Assembly: GCA_963755435.1 (NCBI GenBank)
Contig: CAVWJX010000002.1
Location: 310,001 to 374,000 of the forward strand
Direction: 5' to 3'
DNA length: 64,000 nt
DNA from: AP-15 sp963755435
GTDB lineage: Bacteria > Pseudomonadota > Alphaproteobacteria > ATCC43930 > CGMCC-115725
The translations under genes were made by a program, and so were the position numbers. Below the pieces are notes generated by a model. It did no database searches, had not been told where the DNA came from, and worked only from the letters and a program-made list of their open reading frames with translations. Below are positions 41,814-50,531 of the stretch, piece after piece. Each line of letters opens with the position of its first letter. Within the stretch, counting starts at the first letter, position 1.

Positions 41814-42824
41814 GTGACCGCGTTTCTGCCGCCGCTCGCCCCCTACCCTCGCCTCAGGCTGCGGCGCAACCGCCGCGACCCTTGGTCGCGCAAGCTGGTC
41901 GCCGAAAATGTACTGAGCAGCGGCGACCTGATCTGGCCGCTTTTTGTCCATGACGAGCGCCATAAAGCGCCGGTCGCCTCGATGCCCGGCGTCTTTCGCC
42001 TGCCGATCCCGGCGTTGGTCGACGCCGCCGGCGAAGCGGCTGCGCTCGGCATCCCGACGATCGCGGTCTTTCCGGCGGTGCCGGCTGCGTTGAAGGATGC
42101 TGAAGGCAGCGAGGCGCTCAACCCCGACAATCTCGTCTGCCAGGCGGTCGCGGCGCTGAAGCGGGCGCTCCCTGATCTCGGCGTCCTGTGCGACGTGGCG
42201 CTCGACCCGTTCACCTCGCATGGCCACGACGGCGTCATTCGCGCCGGCTACGTCGAGAACGACGAGACCGTAGCGATCCTCTGCCGCCAGGCAGTGGTGC
42301 AGGCGCAAGCCGGCTGCGACATCATCGCCCCCTCCGACATGATGGATGGGCGGGTCGGCGCGGTCCGCGACACACTCGACGAGGCCGGGTTTGCCCATGT
42401 CCGCATCATGTCCTATGCGGCGAAATACGCCTCGGCCTTTTACGGCCCGTTCCGCGACGCGATCGGCTCGAAGGCCGCACTTGGCAGCGCTGACAAGCGC
42501 ACCTACCAGATGGACCCGGCCAACGGCGACGAGGCCCTGCGTGAGGTGGCGCTCGACCTGCAGGAGGGCGCCGACATGGTCATGGTCAAGCCCGGCCTGC
42601 CCTACCTCGACATCGTCCGCCGGGTCAAGGAGACGTTCCGGGTGCCAACCTATGCCTATCAGGTCTCGGGCGAATACGCGATGCTGCACGCCGCTGCGCA
42701 AAACGGCTGGCTCGACGGCGACCGCGCGATCATGGAGAGCCTGCTCGCCTTCAAGCGGGCCGGCGCCGACGGCATCCTGACCTACGCCGCGGTCGACGCC
42801 GCGCGGATGCTCAAGGCCAGGTGA
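41814..42824 (+). CDS. hemB: Porphobilinogen synthase (delta-aminolevulinate dehydratase)
   Basis: HemB condenses two 5-aminolevulinates to porphobilinogen in haem synthesis. The 336-residue product has both Schiff-base lysines, in MSYAAKYASAFYGPF and MVMVKPGLPYLD. The zinc-site loop, which in Zn-type enzymes is C-x-C-x-x-x-x-x-x-x-C, here reads DVALDPFTSHGHDG, so all three Cys are Ala/Asp and the enzyme should be the magnesium/alphaproteobacterial type. The GTG start at 41814 gives the usual N-terminus. Confidence 0.94.
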   Translation: MTAFLPPLAPYPRLRLRRNRRDPWSRKLVAENVLSSGDLIWPLFVHDERHKAPVASMPGVFRLPIPALVDAAGEAAALGIPTIAVFPAVPAALKDAEGSEALNPDNLVCQAVAALKRALPDLGVLCDVALDPFTSHGHDGVIRAGYVENDETVAILCRQAVVQAQAGCDIIAPSDMMDGRVGAVRDTLDEAGFAHVRIMSYAAKYASAFYGPFRDAIGSKAALGSADKRTYQMDPANGDEALREVALDLQEGADMVMVKPGLPYLDIVRRVKETFRVPTYAYQVSGEYAMLHAAAQNGWLDGDRAIMESLLAFKRAGADGILTYAAVDAARMLKAR

Positions 42825-42905
42825 GTGAGCTACGACGGCAACGCCCATCAGGGGCAACAAAGTTTTCAAGTCTGCGCCTGAAGATGCCCGCCTCACAACC
42901 TAGCG

Positions 42906-43688
42906 TCATAACGCGCTCCTTCGGCTGGAGCCGCCGCCGTCGATGGTGACGATCGAACCTGTGGTGTAGGCGGAGCGGTCGGAGGCGAGGAAGGCGGCCA
43001 TCCACGCGATCTCCTCGGGCTTGGCAGCGCGGCCGAAGGCGTGGCCCTGCATCAACTCGGTCCAGCGCTCGGCGTCACCAAAGCGGTCCTGGGCGCGGGT
43101 TCGCATCAACGTCACCAGCCGCTCGGTCATGACCGGGCCGGGGTTGATCCCGATGACGCGCAGCCCGTCGCGCGGCGCAGTCCCGCCCATCGCCCGGGTG
43201 AACGCCATCAGCGAGGCGTTGCCCGAGGAGCCGGCGATATAATCGAAATCGGGGTTCTCGCCGGCGGCGCCGAGGATGTTGACGATGACGCCCTCGCCGC
43301 GCTCGCGCATCAGCGCATAGAAGCGCCGGGTCATGTTGATGTAGCCGAAGACCTTCAGATCCCAGGACTGGCGCCAGCGCGCCTCGTCGATCGCGTCGAG
43401 ATTGCCGCCGGGGATGGCGCCGGCGTTGTTGACCAGGATATCGGTGTCGGCGCATTCGGCGGCGAGCCTGTCGACATTGCGGCTATCGGACAAATCGAGC
43501 GCAAACACCCGGACTGCGACATTGTGCTTGGCGACGATTGCCGCCCGTGCGGCTTCGAGATCGGCCGCGGTGCGTGACACCAACACCACGTCGCAACCCT
43601 CCTCGGCCAGCGCCTCGGCGCAGGCCCGCCCGATCCCCTTCGACGCGCCCGTGACCAGCGCCTTCTTTCCGCGCAAACCCAGTTCCAT
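42906..43688 (-). CDS. SDR-family oxidoreductase with atypical active site
   Basis: This 260-residue short-chain dehydrogenase has the dinucleotide fold (KALVTGASKGIGRACAEAL), NNAGAIPGGNLD and the C-terminal INPGPVMTERL and GSIVTIDGGGSS. The usual catalytic YxxxK is not visible: the segment reads DYIAGSSGNASLMAFTRA, so the position of Tyr and Lys holds Gly and Asn. The catalytic Ser region reads VNILGAAGENPDF. It may be a non-catalytic or alternative-chemistry SDR. The gene is solitary with only a small gap on both sides. Confidence 0.85.
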   Translation of the reverse strand: MELGLRGKKALVTGASKGIGRACAEALAEEGCDVVLVSRTAADLEAARAAIVAKHNVAVRVFALDLSDSRNVDRLAAECADTDILVNNAGAIPGGNLDAIDEARWRQSWDLKVFGYINMTRRFYALMRERGEGVIVNILGAAGENPDFDYIAGSSGNASLMAFTRAMGGTAPRDGLRVIGINPGPVMTERLVTLMRTRAQDRFGDAERWTELMQGHAFGRAAKPEEIAWMAAFLASDRSAYTTGSIVTIDGGGSSRRSAL

Positions 43689-43738
43689 ATTCCCCTCCCT
43701 CCCAATTGCCTCGTTCGCGCCGTCATCACCGGGCTCGT

Positions 43739-43783
43739 CCGGTCATCCACGAGCGCTGGTGAATAGAGGGCGTGGATGGCCGG
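43739..43783. repeat. Hairpin repeat, copy 1
   Basis: CCGGTCATCCACG (43739-43751) pairs with CGTGGATGGCCGG (43771-43783) over a 19-base loop, with one mismatch. A related hairpin follows the sirtuin gene at 45595-45639. Both share the CCATCCACG / CGTGGAYGG core. The element could be a REP-like repeat or a terminator for the SDR or methyltransferase transcripts. Confidence 0.6.
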
Positions 43784-43860
43784 ATCAAGTCCACGGTTGT
43801 CCGGTTCCGCAGTGGGGCCGGCTGGCGGTGAACCATGGCCCGCAGGCAGATGTCCGGATG

Positions 43861-44760
43861 CTATTCGATCTTGGTCCAGGTCAATTCGTGCTTGTTGTGA
43901 AACAGGTGACGCAGGTCGGAGCCTGGAATGGCGGCGAACCGGCTGGCGATTTCGTGATCGGTTTCGCCCTGAAACTTGATCGTGCAGACAAATTTGGGGC
44001 AGGTGCCGGCGGCGAGCCAGCGCTCGATCATCGCCAATAGCCGCGCCGGATAACAGACGACATCGGAAAACAGCCAGTCGACCGAGCCGATCGCCCGCGG
44101 GTCCACGGCAAAGGCGCTGTCGAGGCGGTGCTCGATGCCGGGCAGGCGCGAGATTTTGGCGGCCAGTGGAGCCTTGTCGACACTGATCACTTGCGCGCCC
44201 ATCTGCTGCAACGCCCAACTCCAGCTGCCGGGGCTCGAGCCGAAGTCGAGGCACCGCTCGCCGGGGCCAGGCCGGCAATCGATCAAGGTCAGCGCCTCCC
44301 ACAATTTCAGATAGGCGCGGCTCGGCGGCCCATAATGGTCCTCGACAAAACGAATTTCGCCGTTCGGAAACGAGCTCGAGCACTGCGGCGAGGCCAGCAC
44401 CGTCACGGCGTCGAGCAAGGTCCACGAGCCGAGCGGCGCTGCCGGCGCTCGCGCTCCGAACACCAGCGGCTTGGCCGAAACCGTTGGCAATTGCGCCTGG
44501 ATCAGCGCCGCGCGGCGATGCAACACCGGCGTATAGACCGCCCAGTTGCGCTGGATCGCGCGCAACTTCGCCGCTGCGTCCGAAATCGAGGCAACCGGGA
44601 TCTCTCGCGGCTCGTGCCAGATGTTGGCCGCCCATGCGACCCGGCGCGGTGGCCCCGAGGCAAGCAGCAGGCGCCCATGGATCCGCTCGACCCCGCCCAA
44701 TTCACGGGCAAGCTCGTCGACATAGCCCTCGGCGGCGAGGTAGGCGGTGCGCCCGGTCAT
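43861..44760 (-). CDS. SAM-dependent methyltransferase, RlmM/FtsJ-like
   Basis: The 299-residue product has a Rossmann-fold methyltransferase domain with GERCLDFGSSPGSWSWALQQ (SAM loop), VISVDKAPLAAKI, VDWLFSDVVCYP and TIKFQGETDHEIA, which supplies the K-D-K-E set expected for ribose 2'-O-methylation. The N-terminal half resembles the THUMP-like/ferredoxin region of RlmM, which modifies 23S rRNA. The exact target is not established. The ATG at 44760 is preferred; a start at 44784 adds eight residues. It is divergent from the sirtuin gene. Confidence 0.8.
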   Translation of the reverse strand: MTGRTAYLAAEGYVDELARELGGVERIHGRLLLASGPPRRVAWAANIWHEPREIPVASISDAAAKLRAIQRNWAVYTPVLHRRAALIQAQLPTVSAKPLVFGARAPAAPLGSWTLLDAVTVLASPQCSSSFPNGEIRFVEDHYGPPSRAYLKLWEALTLIDCRPGPGERCLDFGSSPGSWSWALQQMGAQVISVDKAPLAAKISRLPGIEHRLDSAFAVDPRAIGSVDWLFSDVVCYPARLLAMIERWLAAGTCPKFVCTIKFQGETDHEIASRFAAIPGSDLRHLFHNKHELTWTKIE

Positions 44761-44820
44761 TACTCGCAATATCGCACGTCGCACTTGGCGCGCGGGCGCG
44801 GTTTTGCGACGATCCGCACC

Positions 44821-45576
44821 ATGCTGAACGATGCCGACATCGCCGCGCTCGCCAAACTAATCGCCAACGCGCGCCGCGCGGTGGTCTTTACCGGCGCCGG
44901 CATCAGCACCGAATCCGGTATTCCGGATTTCCGCAGCCCCGGCGGCATCTGGACCAAGATGGCGCCGATCGACTTCGCCGATTTTCTCGCCTCGGAGGAA
45001 GCGCGGCGCGAAACCTGGCGCCGCCGCTTTGCCATGGAGGAGACTTTTCGCATGGCCGCGCCCAATCGCGGTCATCGCGCGGTTGCCGAGCTTGTCCGCC
45101 GCGGCAAGGCGGGCGCGGTGATCACCCAGAATATCGACGGGCTGCACCAGGCCTCGGGCATCCCCGAAGACCGCGTCGTCGAATTGCACGGCAACACGAC
45201 CTACGCCCATTGCCTCGATTGCGCGCGTCGCTACGAGCTCGACGCGCTGCGCCAGACCTTCGCGCGCGAGGAAACGGCCCCGCTTTGCGACGCTTGCGGC
45301 GGCTTTATCAAAACCGCGACGATCTCGTTCGGCCAGGCGATGCCGGCGGCCGCGATGCGTCGCGCCGAGACCGAGGCCATCGCCGCCGATCTGTTCATCG
45401 TCGCCGGCTCTTCGCTCGTCGTCTATCCGGCTGCCGGCTTTCCCGAGCTGGCCAAGCATTACGGTGCCGCCCTCGTCATCATCAATCGCGAGCCGACGGG
45501 TCTCGACCGGATCGCCGATCTGGTCCTGCACCGCGCGATCGGCGAAACCCTCGGCGCCGCAGTCGGGATCGAATGA
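44821..45576 (+). CDS. cobB: NAD-dependent protein deacylase (sirtuin)
   Basis: This 251-residue sirtuin removes acyl groups from lysine with NAD. It has FTGAGISTESGIPDFR, ITQNIDGLHQASG, ELHGNTTYAHCLDC and CDACGGFIK (two CxxC zinc pairs), and AGSSLVVYPAAGF. The expected active-site His is in ELHGN. The open frame continues upstream inside the divergent methyltransferase, but the ATG at 44821 fits the family. Substrates are unknown. Confidence 0.92.
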   Translation: MLNDADIAALAKLIANARRAVVFTGAGISTESGIPDFRSPGGIWTKMAPIDFADFLASEEARRETWRRRFAMEETFRMAAPNRGHRAVAELVRRGKAGAVITQNIDGLHQASGIPEDRVVELHGNTTYAHCLDCARRYELDALRQTFAREETAPLCDACGGFIKTATISFGQAMPAAAMRRAETEAIAADLFIVAGSSLVVYPAAGFPELAKHYGAALVIINREPTGLDRIADLVLHRAIGETLGAAVGIE

Positions 45577-45594
45577 AGTTCAAGCCGCAACAAG

Positions 45595-45639
45595 CCATCC
45601 ACGACAGCCGGCAGCGTTTGTGCCGCGGGTCGTGGACGG
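45595..45639. repeat. Hairpin repeat, copy 2
   Basis: CCATCCACGAC (45595-45605) pairs with GTCGTGGACGG (45629-45639), one mismatch, in the gap after the sirtuin gene. An outer CAAGCC / GGCTTG pair (45591-45596 and 45662-45667) could extend the structure. It shares its core with the hairpin at 43739. Confidence 0.6.
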
Positions 45640-45762
45640 TCGGGGCGAGCCGGGCCATGACGGCTTGGGTCGATCTTGTGTCTGCGTCTAGGCACTATAG
45701 CATCTTGTTTGGCGGGGAACCGCGCCGGCCGATCGCGGTCGTATGGTCAGGGAGGATTGCCG

Positions 45763-46515
45763 ATGAGGCTTGCAAGCAAGGTTGCGCTGATCACCGGTGC
45801 GGCGTCCGGCATGGGCGCCAGCATGGCCCGGATCTTTGCCGGCGAAGGCGCCAAGATCGTCGTTGCCGACATGCTCGAAGCCGAGGGGAAAGCCGTCGTT
45901 GCCGACATCACTCGGGCAAATGGCGCGGCAATCTTCCGCCGGCTCGACGTCAGCAGCGAACAGGAATGGAAGTCGGTGGTCGATGCCACCCTCGCCGAAT
46001 ACGGCAGGTTCGATATCCTGGTCAACGACGCCGGTTTGAGTGGCAGCGCCGTCGAGGATCTGTTCGACACCGCGGCCTGGGACCAGCTGATGGCGGTCAA
46101 TGCGCGCGGCGCCTTTCTCGGCATGAAATTCGCCATCCCAATCATGAAAGCGGCGGGCGGCGGCTCGATCGTCAACATCTCGTCGATTTCGGGCATTACC
46201 GGCCAGCAGCAGATCCACGTCGCCTACAATGCCTCGAAGGGCGCGGTCCGCACCCTGACCAAGGCTGCGGCGGTGCAACATGGCGCCGACAATATCCGGG
46301 TCAACTCGATCCATCCGGGGCTGATGCCGCCGATGCGCTCGTCGAAGCGCACCGCCGACCCGCAGGTGCGCGCCCGGATGCTGCGCCAGGTGCCAATGGG
46401 ACGCGCCGGCCGCCCCGAGGAGGTCGCGTATGCGGCGCTCTTTCTAGCTTCGGACGAGGCCTCCTACATTACCGGCGCCGAGCTTTATGTCGACGGCGGC
46501 TATCTGGCCACCTAG
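45763..46515 (+). CDS. SDR-family oxidoreductase
   Basis: This 250-residue short-chain dehydrogenase has VALITGAASGMGASMARIF, the NAG region as NDAGLSGSA rather than NNAG, NISSISGITG, the catalytic YNASKGAVRTLTKAA and GAELYVDGGYLAT at the end. Ser, Tyr and Lys are all present. GGGAGG precedes the ATG at 45763. The substrate is unknown. It converges with the MarR gene, the ends overlapping by four bases. Confidence 0.9.
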   Translation: MRLASKVALITGAASGMGASMARIFAGEGAKIVVADMLEAEGKAVVADITRANGAAIFRRLDVSSEQEWKSVVDATLAEYGRFDILVNDAGLSGSAVEDLFDTAAWDQLMAVNARGAFLGMKFAIPIMKAAGGGSIVNISSISGITGQQQIHVAYNASKGAVRTLTKAAAVQHGADNIRVNSIHPGLMPPMRSSKRTADPQVRARMLRQVPMGRAGRPEEVAYAALFLASDEASYITGAELYVDGGYLAT

Positions 46516-47129
46516 CGTGGCACCGCCCCACCAAGGTCCGTGGCGCTGCCGACCGGCAGTGGATCGGCTCCGCGCGAGCCGAGCGGGCGCTCCGGCGACG
46601 GCTCGCCCGCAAGCTCCGGCGCCGGGGCGGCAGGGTGATCGCCGGCTGTTTCTTCCTGCACGATGAGGTTGTGCTTGACACTGCCGAGTGCCGCGATCAT
46701 TGCGTCGCGGGTTCCCGGTTCTAAACCGGCAAAGGCCTCTTCGCGGATCGCTTGATTGATGTCGAGAATGCGCTCGACCACCAGTTCGGCCCCATCCGTC
46801 AGCCACAAGGTCCGCACCCGGCGGTCGGTCGGATGGGCACGCCGCTCGACCAGCCCCTCCTCGTGCAGCTTATCAAGCATGCGCACCAGCGCGATCGGCT
46901 CGATATCGAGCCAGGCGGCAACTTCGGCCTGACTCACCCCCTGGTTGCGCGCGATATAGAGCACCACCGCCGCCTGACGCCGGGTGATCGGCAGTCCGAT
47001 CTGCCGGGCCTGCCGTTCAAAGCGCCGCTTCACCAGTCGCGAGACGTCATGCACCAGAAAGCCGAAGGTGCGATCGGCGGCCTGGGCCCGGCCGGACGCG
47101 GCCGACGCGATGCGGGTCATCGTCGTCAC
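46512..47129 (-). CDS. MarR-family transcriptional regulator of RND operon
   Basis: The 205-residue product has a MarR winged-helix core (RQIGLPITRRQAAVVLYIARN, EVAAWLDIEPIALVRMLDKLHEEGLVERR, DRRVRTLWLTDGAE). MarR proteins usually repress efflux genes and respond to phenolic ligands. The GTG at 47129 overlaps the RND stop codon, the same GTGA arrangement seen elsewhere here; an ATG at 47120 is the alternative. A proline-rich tail of about 45 residues follows the core. It is the last gene of the efflux operon on this strand, so autoregulation of the operon is plausible but unproved. Confidence 0.88.
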   Translation of the reverse strand: MTTMTRIASAASGRAQAADRTFGFLVHDVSRLVKRRFERQARQIGLPITRRQAAVVLYIARNQGVSQAEVAAWLDIEPIALVRMLDKLHEEGLVERRAHPTDRRVRTLWLTDGAELVVERILDINQAIREEAFAGLEPGTRDAMIAALGSVKHNLIVQEETAGDHPAAPAPELAGEPSPERPLGSRGADPLPVGSATDLGGAVPR

Positions 47130-50100
47130 TCCGCGCTCTGTCGTTCTTGCGCCAACACCGGACTGCCCTCCCCCGAAAGCGCCTCCGCGACCCTCGATGG
47201 TCGGTAGGGCCGGCCGATCCAGCGGGCAAAGCGGTCGAGATAGAGATAAATGACCGGCGTCGTGTAGAGCGTCAGCCATTGTGACACCAGCAGTCCGCCG
47301 ATGATGGCGACGCCGAGCGGCTGGCGCAATTCCGCGCCGCCACCCTGGCCAAAGGCGATCGGCATCGCGCCAAACAGCGCGGCGAACGTCGTCATCATGA
47401 TCGGCCGGAAGCGCAGCAGGCAGGCCTGGTGGATCGCTTCCTGCGGGCTTTTGCCTTCGAGCCGCTCGGCCTGCAGCGCGAAGTCGATCATCATGATCGC
47501 ATTTTTCTTGACGATGCCGATCAGCAGGATGATGCCGACGATCGCGATGACCGACAGGTCATAATGCAAAAGCCACAGCAGCAGCAATGCCCCGACACCG
47601 GCCGAGGGTAGCGCAGACAGAATCGTGATCGGATGGATGTAGCTCTCGTAGAGGATCCCCAGCACAATATAGACGACGAGAATCGCCGCGGCGACCAATA
47701 GCGGCATCGACGCCAGCGAGGCCTGGAAGGCCTGTGCGGTTCCCTGGAACGACGCGTTCAGCGTCGGTGGCACGAGCAGGCGCTGGGTCATCGCCTGAAT
47801 CGCGTCGACCGCCTGTCCAAGCGCCACGCCTGGAGCCAGATTGAACGACAATGTGACCGCCGGGAAAATGCCCTGGTGACTGATCAGCAGCGGTTCGGCC
47901 TTCCGCGTGAAGTGCGCAAAACTGCCAAGCGGTACCTGAACGCCACCGGGACCAGAGACATAAATCTCGGACAGCAGGTTCGGGTCGCGTTGGTACTTCG
48001 GCTGGACTTCGAGGATGACCTTGTACTGGTTAGTCGCAGTATAAATTGTCGCGACCTGCCGCTGGCCGAATGCATCGTAGAGCGTCTGGTCGATCTGGTT
48101 CATCGACAACCCAAACCGATAGGCGGCATTGCGGTCGATCTCGATAGCCAAATGCGCGGCGGCAATTTGCTGATCGGACGCGACTTGCTGCAGTTCGGTA
48201 AGTTTCCTCATTTCGGCTTCGATGATCGGCGCCCAATGGTTGAGCTCGTCGATGTTGGTGTCGGTTAGTGTGTACTGGTATTGCGTGCGGCTCAGGCGGC
48301 CGCCAACCGTGATGTTCTGCGGCACCTGCATATAGAATTTGGCACCCTCGATGCCGGCGACCTTCTTGCGCAACCGTTGGATGATCTGTTCCGCAGTGGC
48401 ATCGCGTTCGTCGTAGGGCTTCAGCCCCCAAAAGATGCGGGCCGTATTCTCGGCAGGGTTGTAAGGCGTGGCGCCGTCATACGAAAAGACGCCCTGCACG
48501 CCGGGGTCGTGCCTGACGATTTCGACAACCTTGTGCCGGATCTTGTCGGTCTGGATCATCGAAGCGTCTTGGCGTATATCAAGTTCGCCGAAGACGAACC
48601 CGGTATCCTGCTGCGGGAAAAAACCCTTTGGCATCTTTACGTATAGAAACCCGGTTGCGACCATCAGCAGCAGCGTCGCCAGCAGCGCGGCGAACTGATG
48701 GCGAAAGATGAAAACGAGCCCGCGGTCATAGCGGCGCAGCACCGCCTGGAATACGCGCTCGGCGCCGCGGTTGAAGCGGCCCTTGGGATGCAGCCCTTCC
48801 TGCTTCAGAAACAGCGAACATAGGACCGGGGTCAGGGTCAGCGACACGATCGCCGACGCGATCACTGCCACCGCTACGGTGACGGCGAACTCGCGGAACA
48901 ACCGGCCGATAATCCCACCCATGAAGAATAGCGGGATGAACACGGCGATCAGCGAACAGGTGATCGAGATGATCGTAAAGCCGATCTGCCCGGCGCCCTT
49001 CAGCGCCGCGTCGAGCGGTCGCATTCCCTGCTCGATGTAGCGCACGATGTTCTCGATCATCACGATCGCATCGTCGACGATGAAACCGACCGAAATGGTC
49101 AGTCCCATCAGCGAGATGTTGTCGAGGCTGTAGCCGCCGACATACATGACGCCGAAAGTAGCGAGCAGCGACAATGGCACCGCCAGGCTCGGGATCACCG
49201 TTGCCCACAATGTTCGCAGGAACAGGAAAATCACGGCGACAACGAGGGTAATCGTCAGCAGCATTGTCAATTGCACGTCGCTGATCGCCGCTCGCGTCGT
49301 CTGCGAGCGGTCGGACATCAGGTCGACATGGACCGCAGGCGGCAGCGACTGCTCGAGCTTCGGCATCAACGCTCTAATGCGGTCCACCACGGCGACCGTG
49401 TTGGCGCCGGGCTCCTTTTGAATGGCGATTCCCTCTGCCCGCTGGTCGCCGAACCAGGAGCGGAGCCGCTCGTTCTGCACCGAGTTGATGACGTCGCCGA
49501 CATCCTTGATGTGCACCGGCGCGCCGTGTTTGTAGGCGATGATGATGTTGCCGTATTGCTCGGCGTCGAACAGCTGGTCGTTGGTATCGAGGGCGATCGC
49601 CTGTTGTTCGCCCTCGATTTCGCCCTTCGGCCGGTTGACCGTCGCTGCGATAAGCGCGTTGCGGACGTCCTCCAGCCCGAGGCCCTTGGCGGCGAGGGAC
49701 GCCGGATTGATCTGGACACGGGCGGCATAAGGCATCGAGCCGAAGACAAAGACTTGCCCGACGCCGGGCTCGGTCGACAGCCGGTCCGCGATGACGTTGG
49801 TGGCGTATTGGTCGACCTTGTAGGGCGGCAGGTCGTCGGAGTGGATCGCATAGATCAGGATGGCAAAATTCGCCGGGTTCACCTTGCGGTAGGTCGGCGG
49901 CGTCGGCATGTCCTGGGGCAACAGGCCGCTGGCCGCATTGATCGCCTGCTGCACATCGCCCGCCGCGGCATCGATATTGCGGTTCAGATCGAATTGCAGC
50001 GTGATCGAGCTGACACCGACACCGCTCCAGGAGGTCATCTCGGCCAGCGACGGGATCGAGATGAATTGCTGTTCGAGCGGGGTCGCGACCGCCGATGCCA

Positions 50101-50275
50101 TCGTGCTGGGATTGGCGCCGGGGTACTGTGCCGTCACGGTGATCGTCGGGAAGTCGACATTGGGCACCGCGGCAACCGGCAGCAGGTTGTAGGCGCCGAT
50201 GCCGAAGACCAGGACCCCCAACATTAGTAGCGAGGTGGCGATCGGCCGCCGGATAAAGGGTTCCGAAATGCTCAT
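47126..50275 (-). CDS. RND multidrug efflux transporter, inner-membrane pump (MdtB/MdtC-like)
   Basis: This 1049-residue proton-driven pump has twelve predicted helices and two large periplasmic loops: EPFIRRPIATSLLMLGVLVFG, VGFIVDDAIVMIENIVRYIEQG, GGIIGRLFREFAVTVAVAVIAS and LLIGIVKKNAIMMIDFALQA near the end. The Asp pair of the proton relay is in VDDAIVM. The paralogue before it in the operon is close in sequence, as in MdtABC systems where two different pumps form a mixed trimer. No outer-membrane channel gene lies here. Confidence 0.92.
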   Translation of the reverse strand: MSISEPFIRRPIATSLLMLGVLVFGIGAYNLLPVAAVPNVDFPTITVTAQYPGANPSTMASAVATPLEQQFISIPSLAEMTSWSGVGVSSITLQFDLNRNIDAAAGDVQQAINAASGLLPQDMPTPPTYRKVNPANFAILIYAIHSDDLPPYKVDQYATNVIADRLSTEPGVGQVFVFGSMPYAARVQINPASLAAKGLGLEDVRNALIAATVNRPKGEIEGEQQAIALDTNDQLFDAEQYGNIIIAYKHGAPVHIKDVGDVINSVQNERLRSWFGDQRAEGIAIQKEPGANTVAVVDRIRALMPKLEQSLPPAVHVDLMSDRSQTTRAAISDVQLTMLLTITLVVAVIFLFLRTLWATVIPSLAVPLSLLATFGVMYVGGYSLDNISLMGLTISVGFIVDDAIVMIENIVRYIEQGMRPLDAALKGAGQIGFTIISITCSLIAVFIPLFFMGGIIGRLFREFAVTVAVAVIASAIVSLTLTPVLCSLFLKQEGLHPKGRFNRGAERVFQAVLRRYDRGLVFIFRHQFAALLATLLLMVATGFLYVKMPKGFFPQQDTGFVFGELDIRQDASMIQTDKIRHKVVEIVRHDPGVQGVFSYDGATPYNPAENTARIFWGLKPYDERDATAEQIIQRLRKKVAGIEGAKFYMQVPQNITVGGRLSRTQYQYTLTDTNIDELNHWAPIIEAEMRKLTELQQVASDQQIAAAHLAIEIDRNAAYRFGLSMNQIDQTLYDAFGQRQVATIYTATNQYKVILEVQPKYQRDPNLLSEIYVSGPGGVQVPLGSFAHFTRKAEPLLISHQGIFPAVTLSFNLAPGVALGQAVDAIQAMTQRLLVPPTLNASFQGTAQAFQASLASMPLLVAAAILVVYIVLGILYESYIHPITILSALPSAGVGALLLLWLLHYDLSVIAIVGIILLIGIVKKNAIMMIDFALQAERLEGKSPQEAIHQACLLRFRPIMMTTFAALFGAMPIAFGQGGGAELRQPLGVAIIGGLLVSQWLTLYTTPVIYLYLDRFARWIGRPYRPSRVAEALSGEGSPVLAQERQSAE

Positions 50276-50531
50276 TCAGCGGTTCCTTGCGATCAATCAA
50301 CCCGATCGGGCCACCTGGCGATGGCGCCGATCAGTCGGCGGCGCCCGGCCCGGATCCGCTCGGCGTCCGGATGCTGGCGCCGTGGGCGAGGCACTGCCGG
50401 TTCTCGAGCGCCGCCCGCTGGCGGCTGACCGGCCAACCGCCAACGCCGGCATCTGGAACCCGGCCCCAAGGTGCTACCTGCCGCCGTGCGGGTCGCCACG
50501 CGCTGACCCCAAAGGGGTCCGGTAATTGCCG
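50276..50531. other. Gap between the two RND pump genes
   Basis: This stretch of 256 bases holds no gene-like frame with a recognised signature. It is long for an RND operon and could contain an internal promoter. Confidence 0.4.

Noticed and set aside
44484..46724. 746-codon open frame across the sirtuin and SDR genes
   Set aside because: It spans two genes with clear motifs in other frames and is an Arg-rich shadow.
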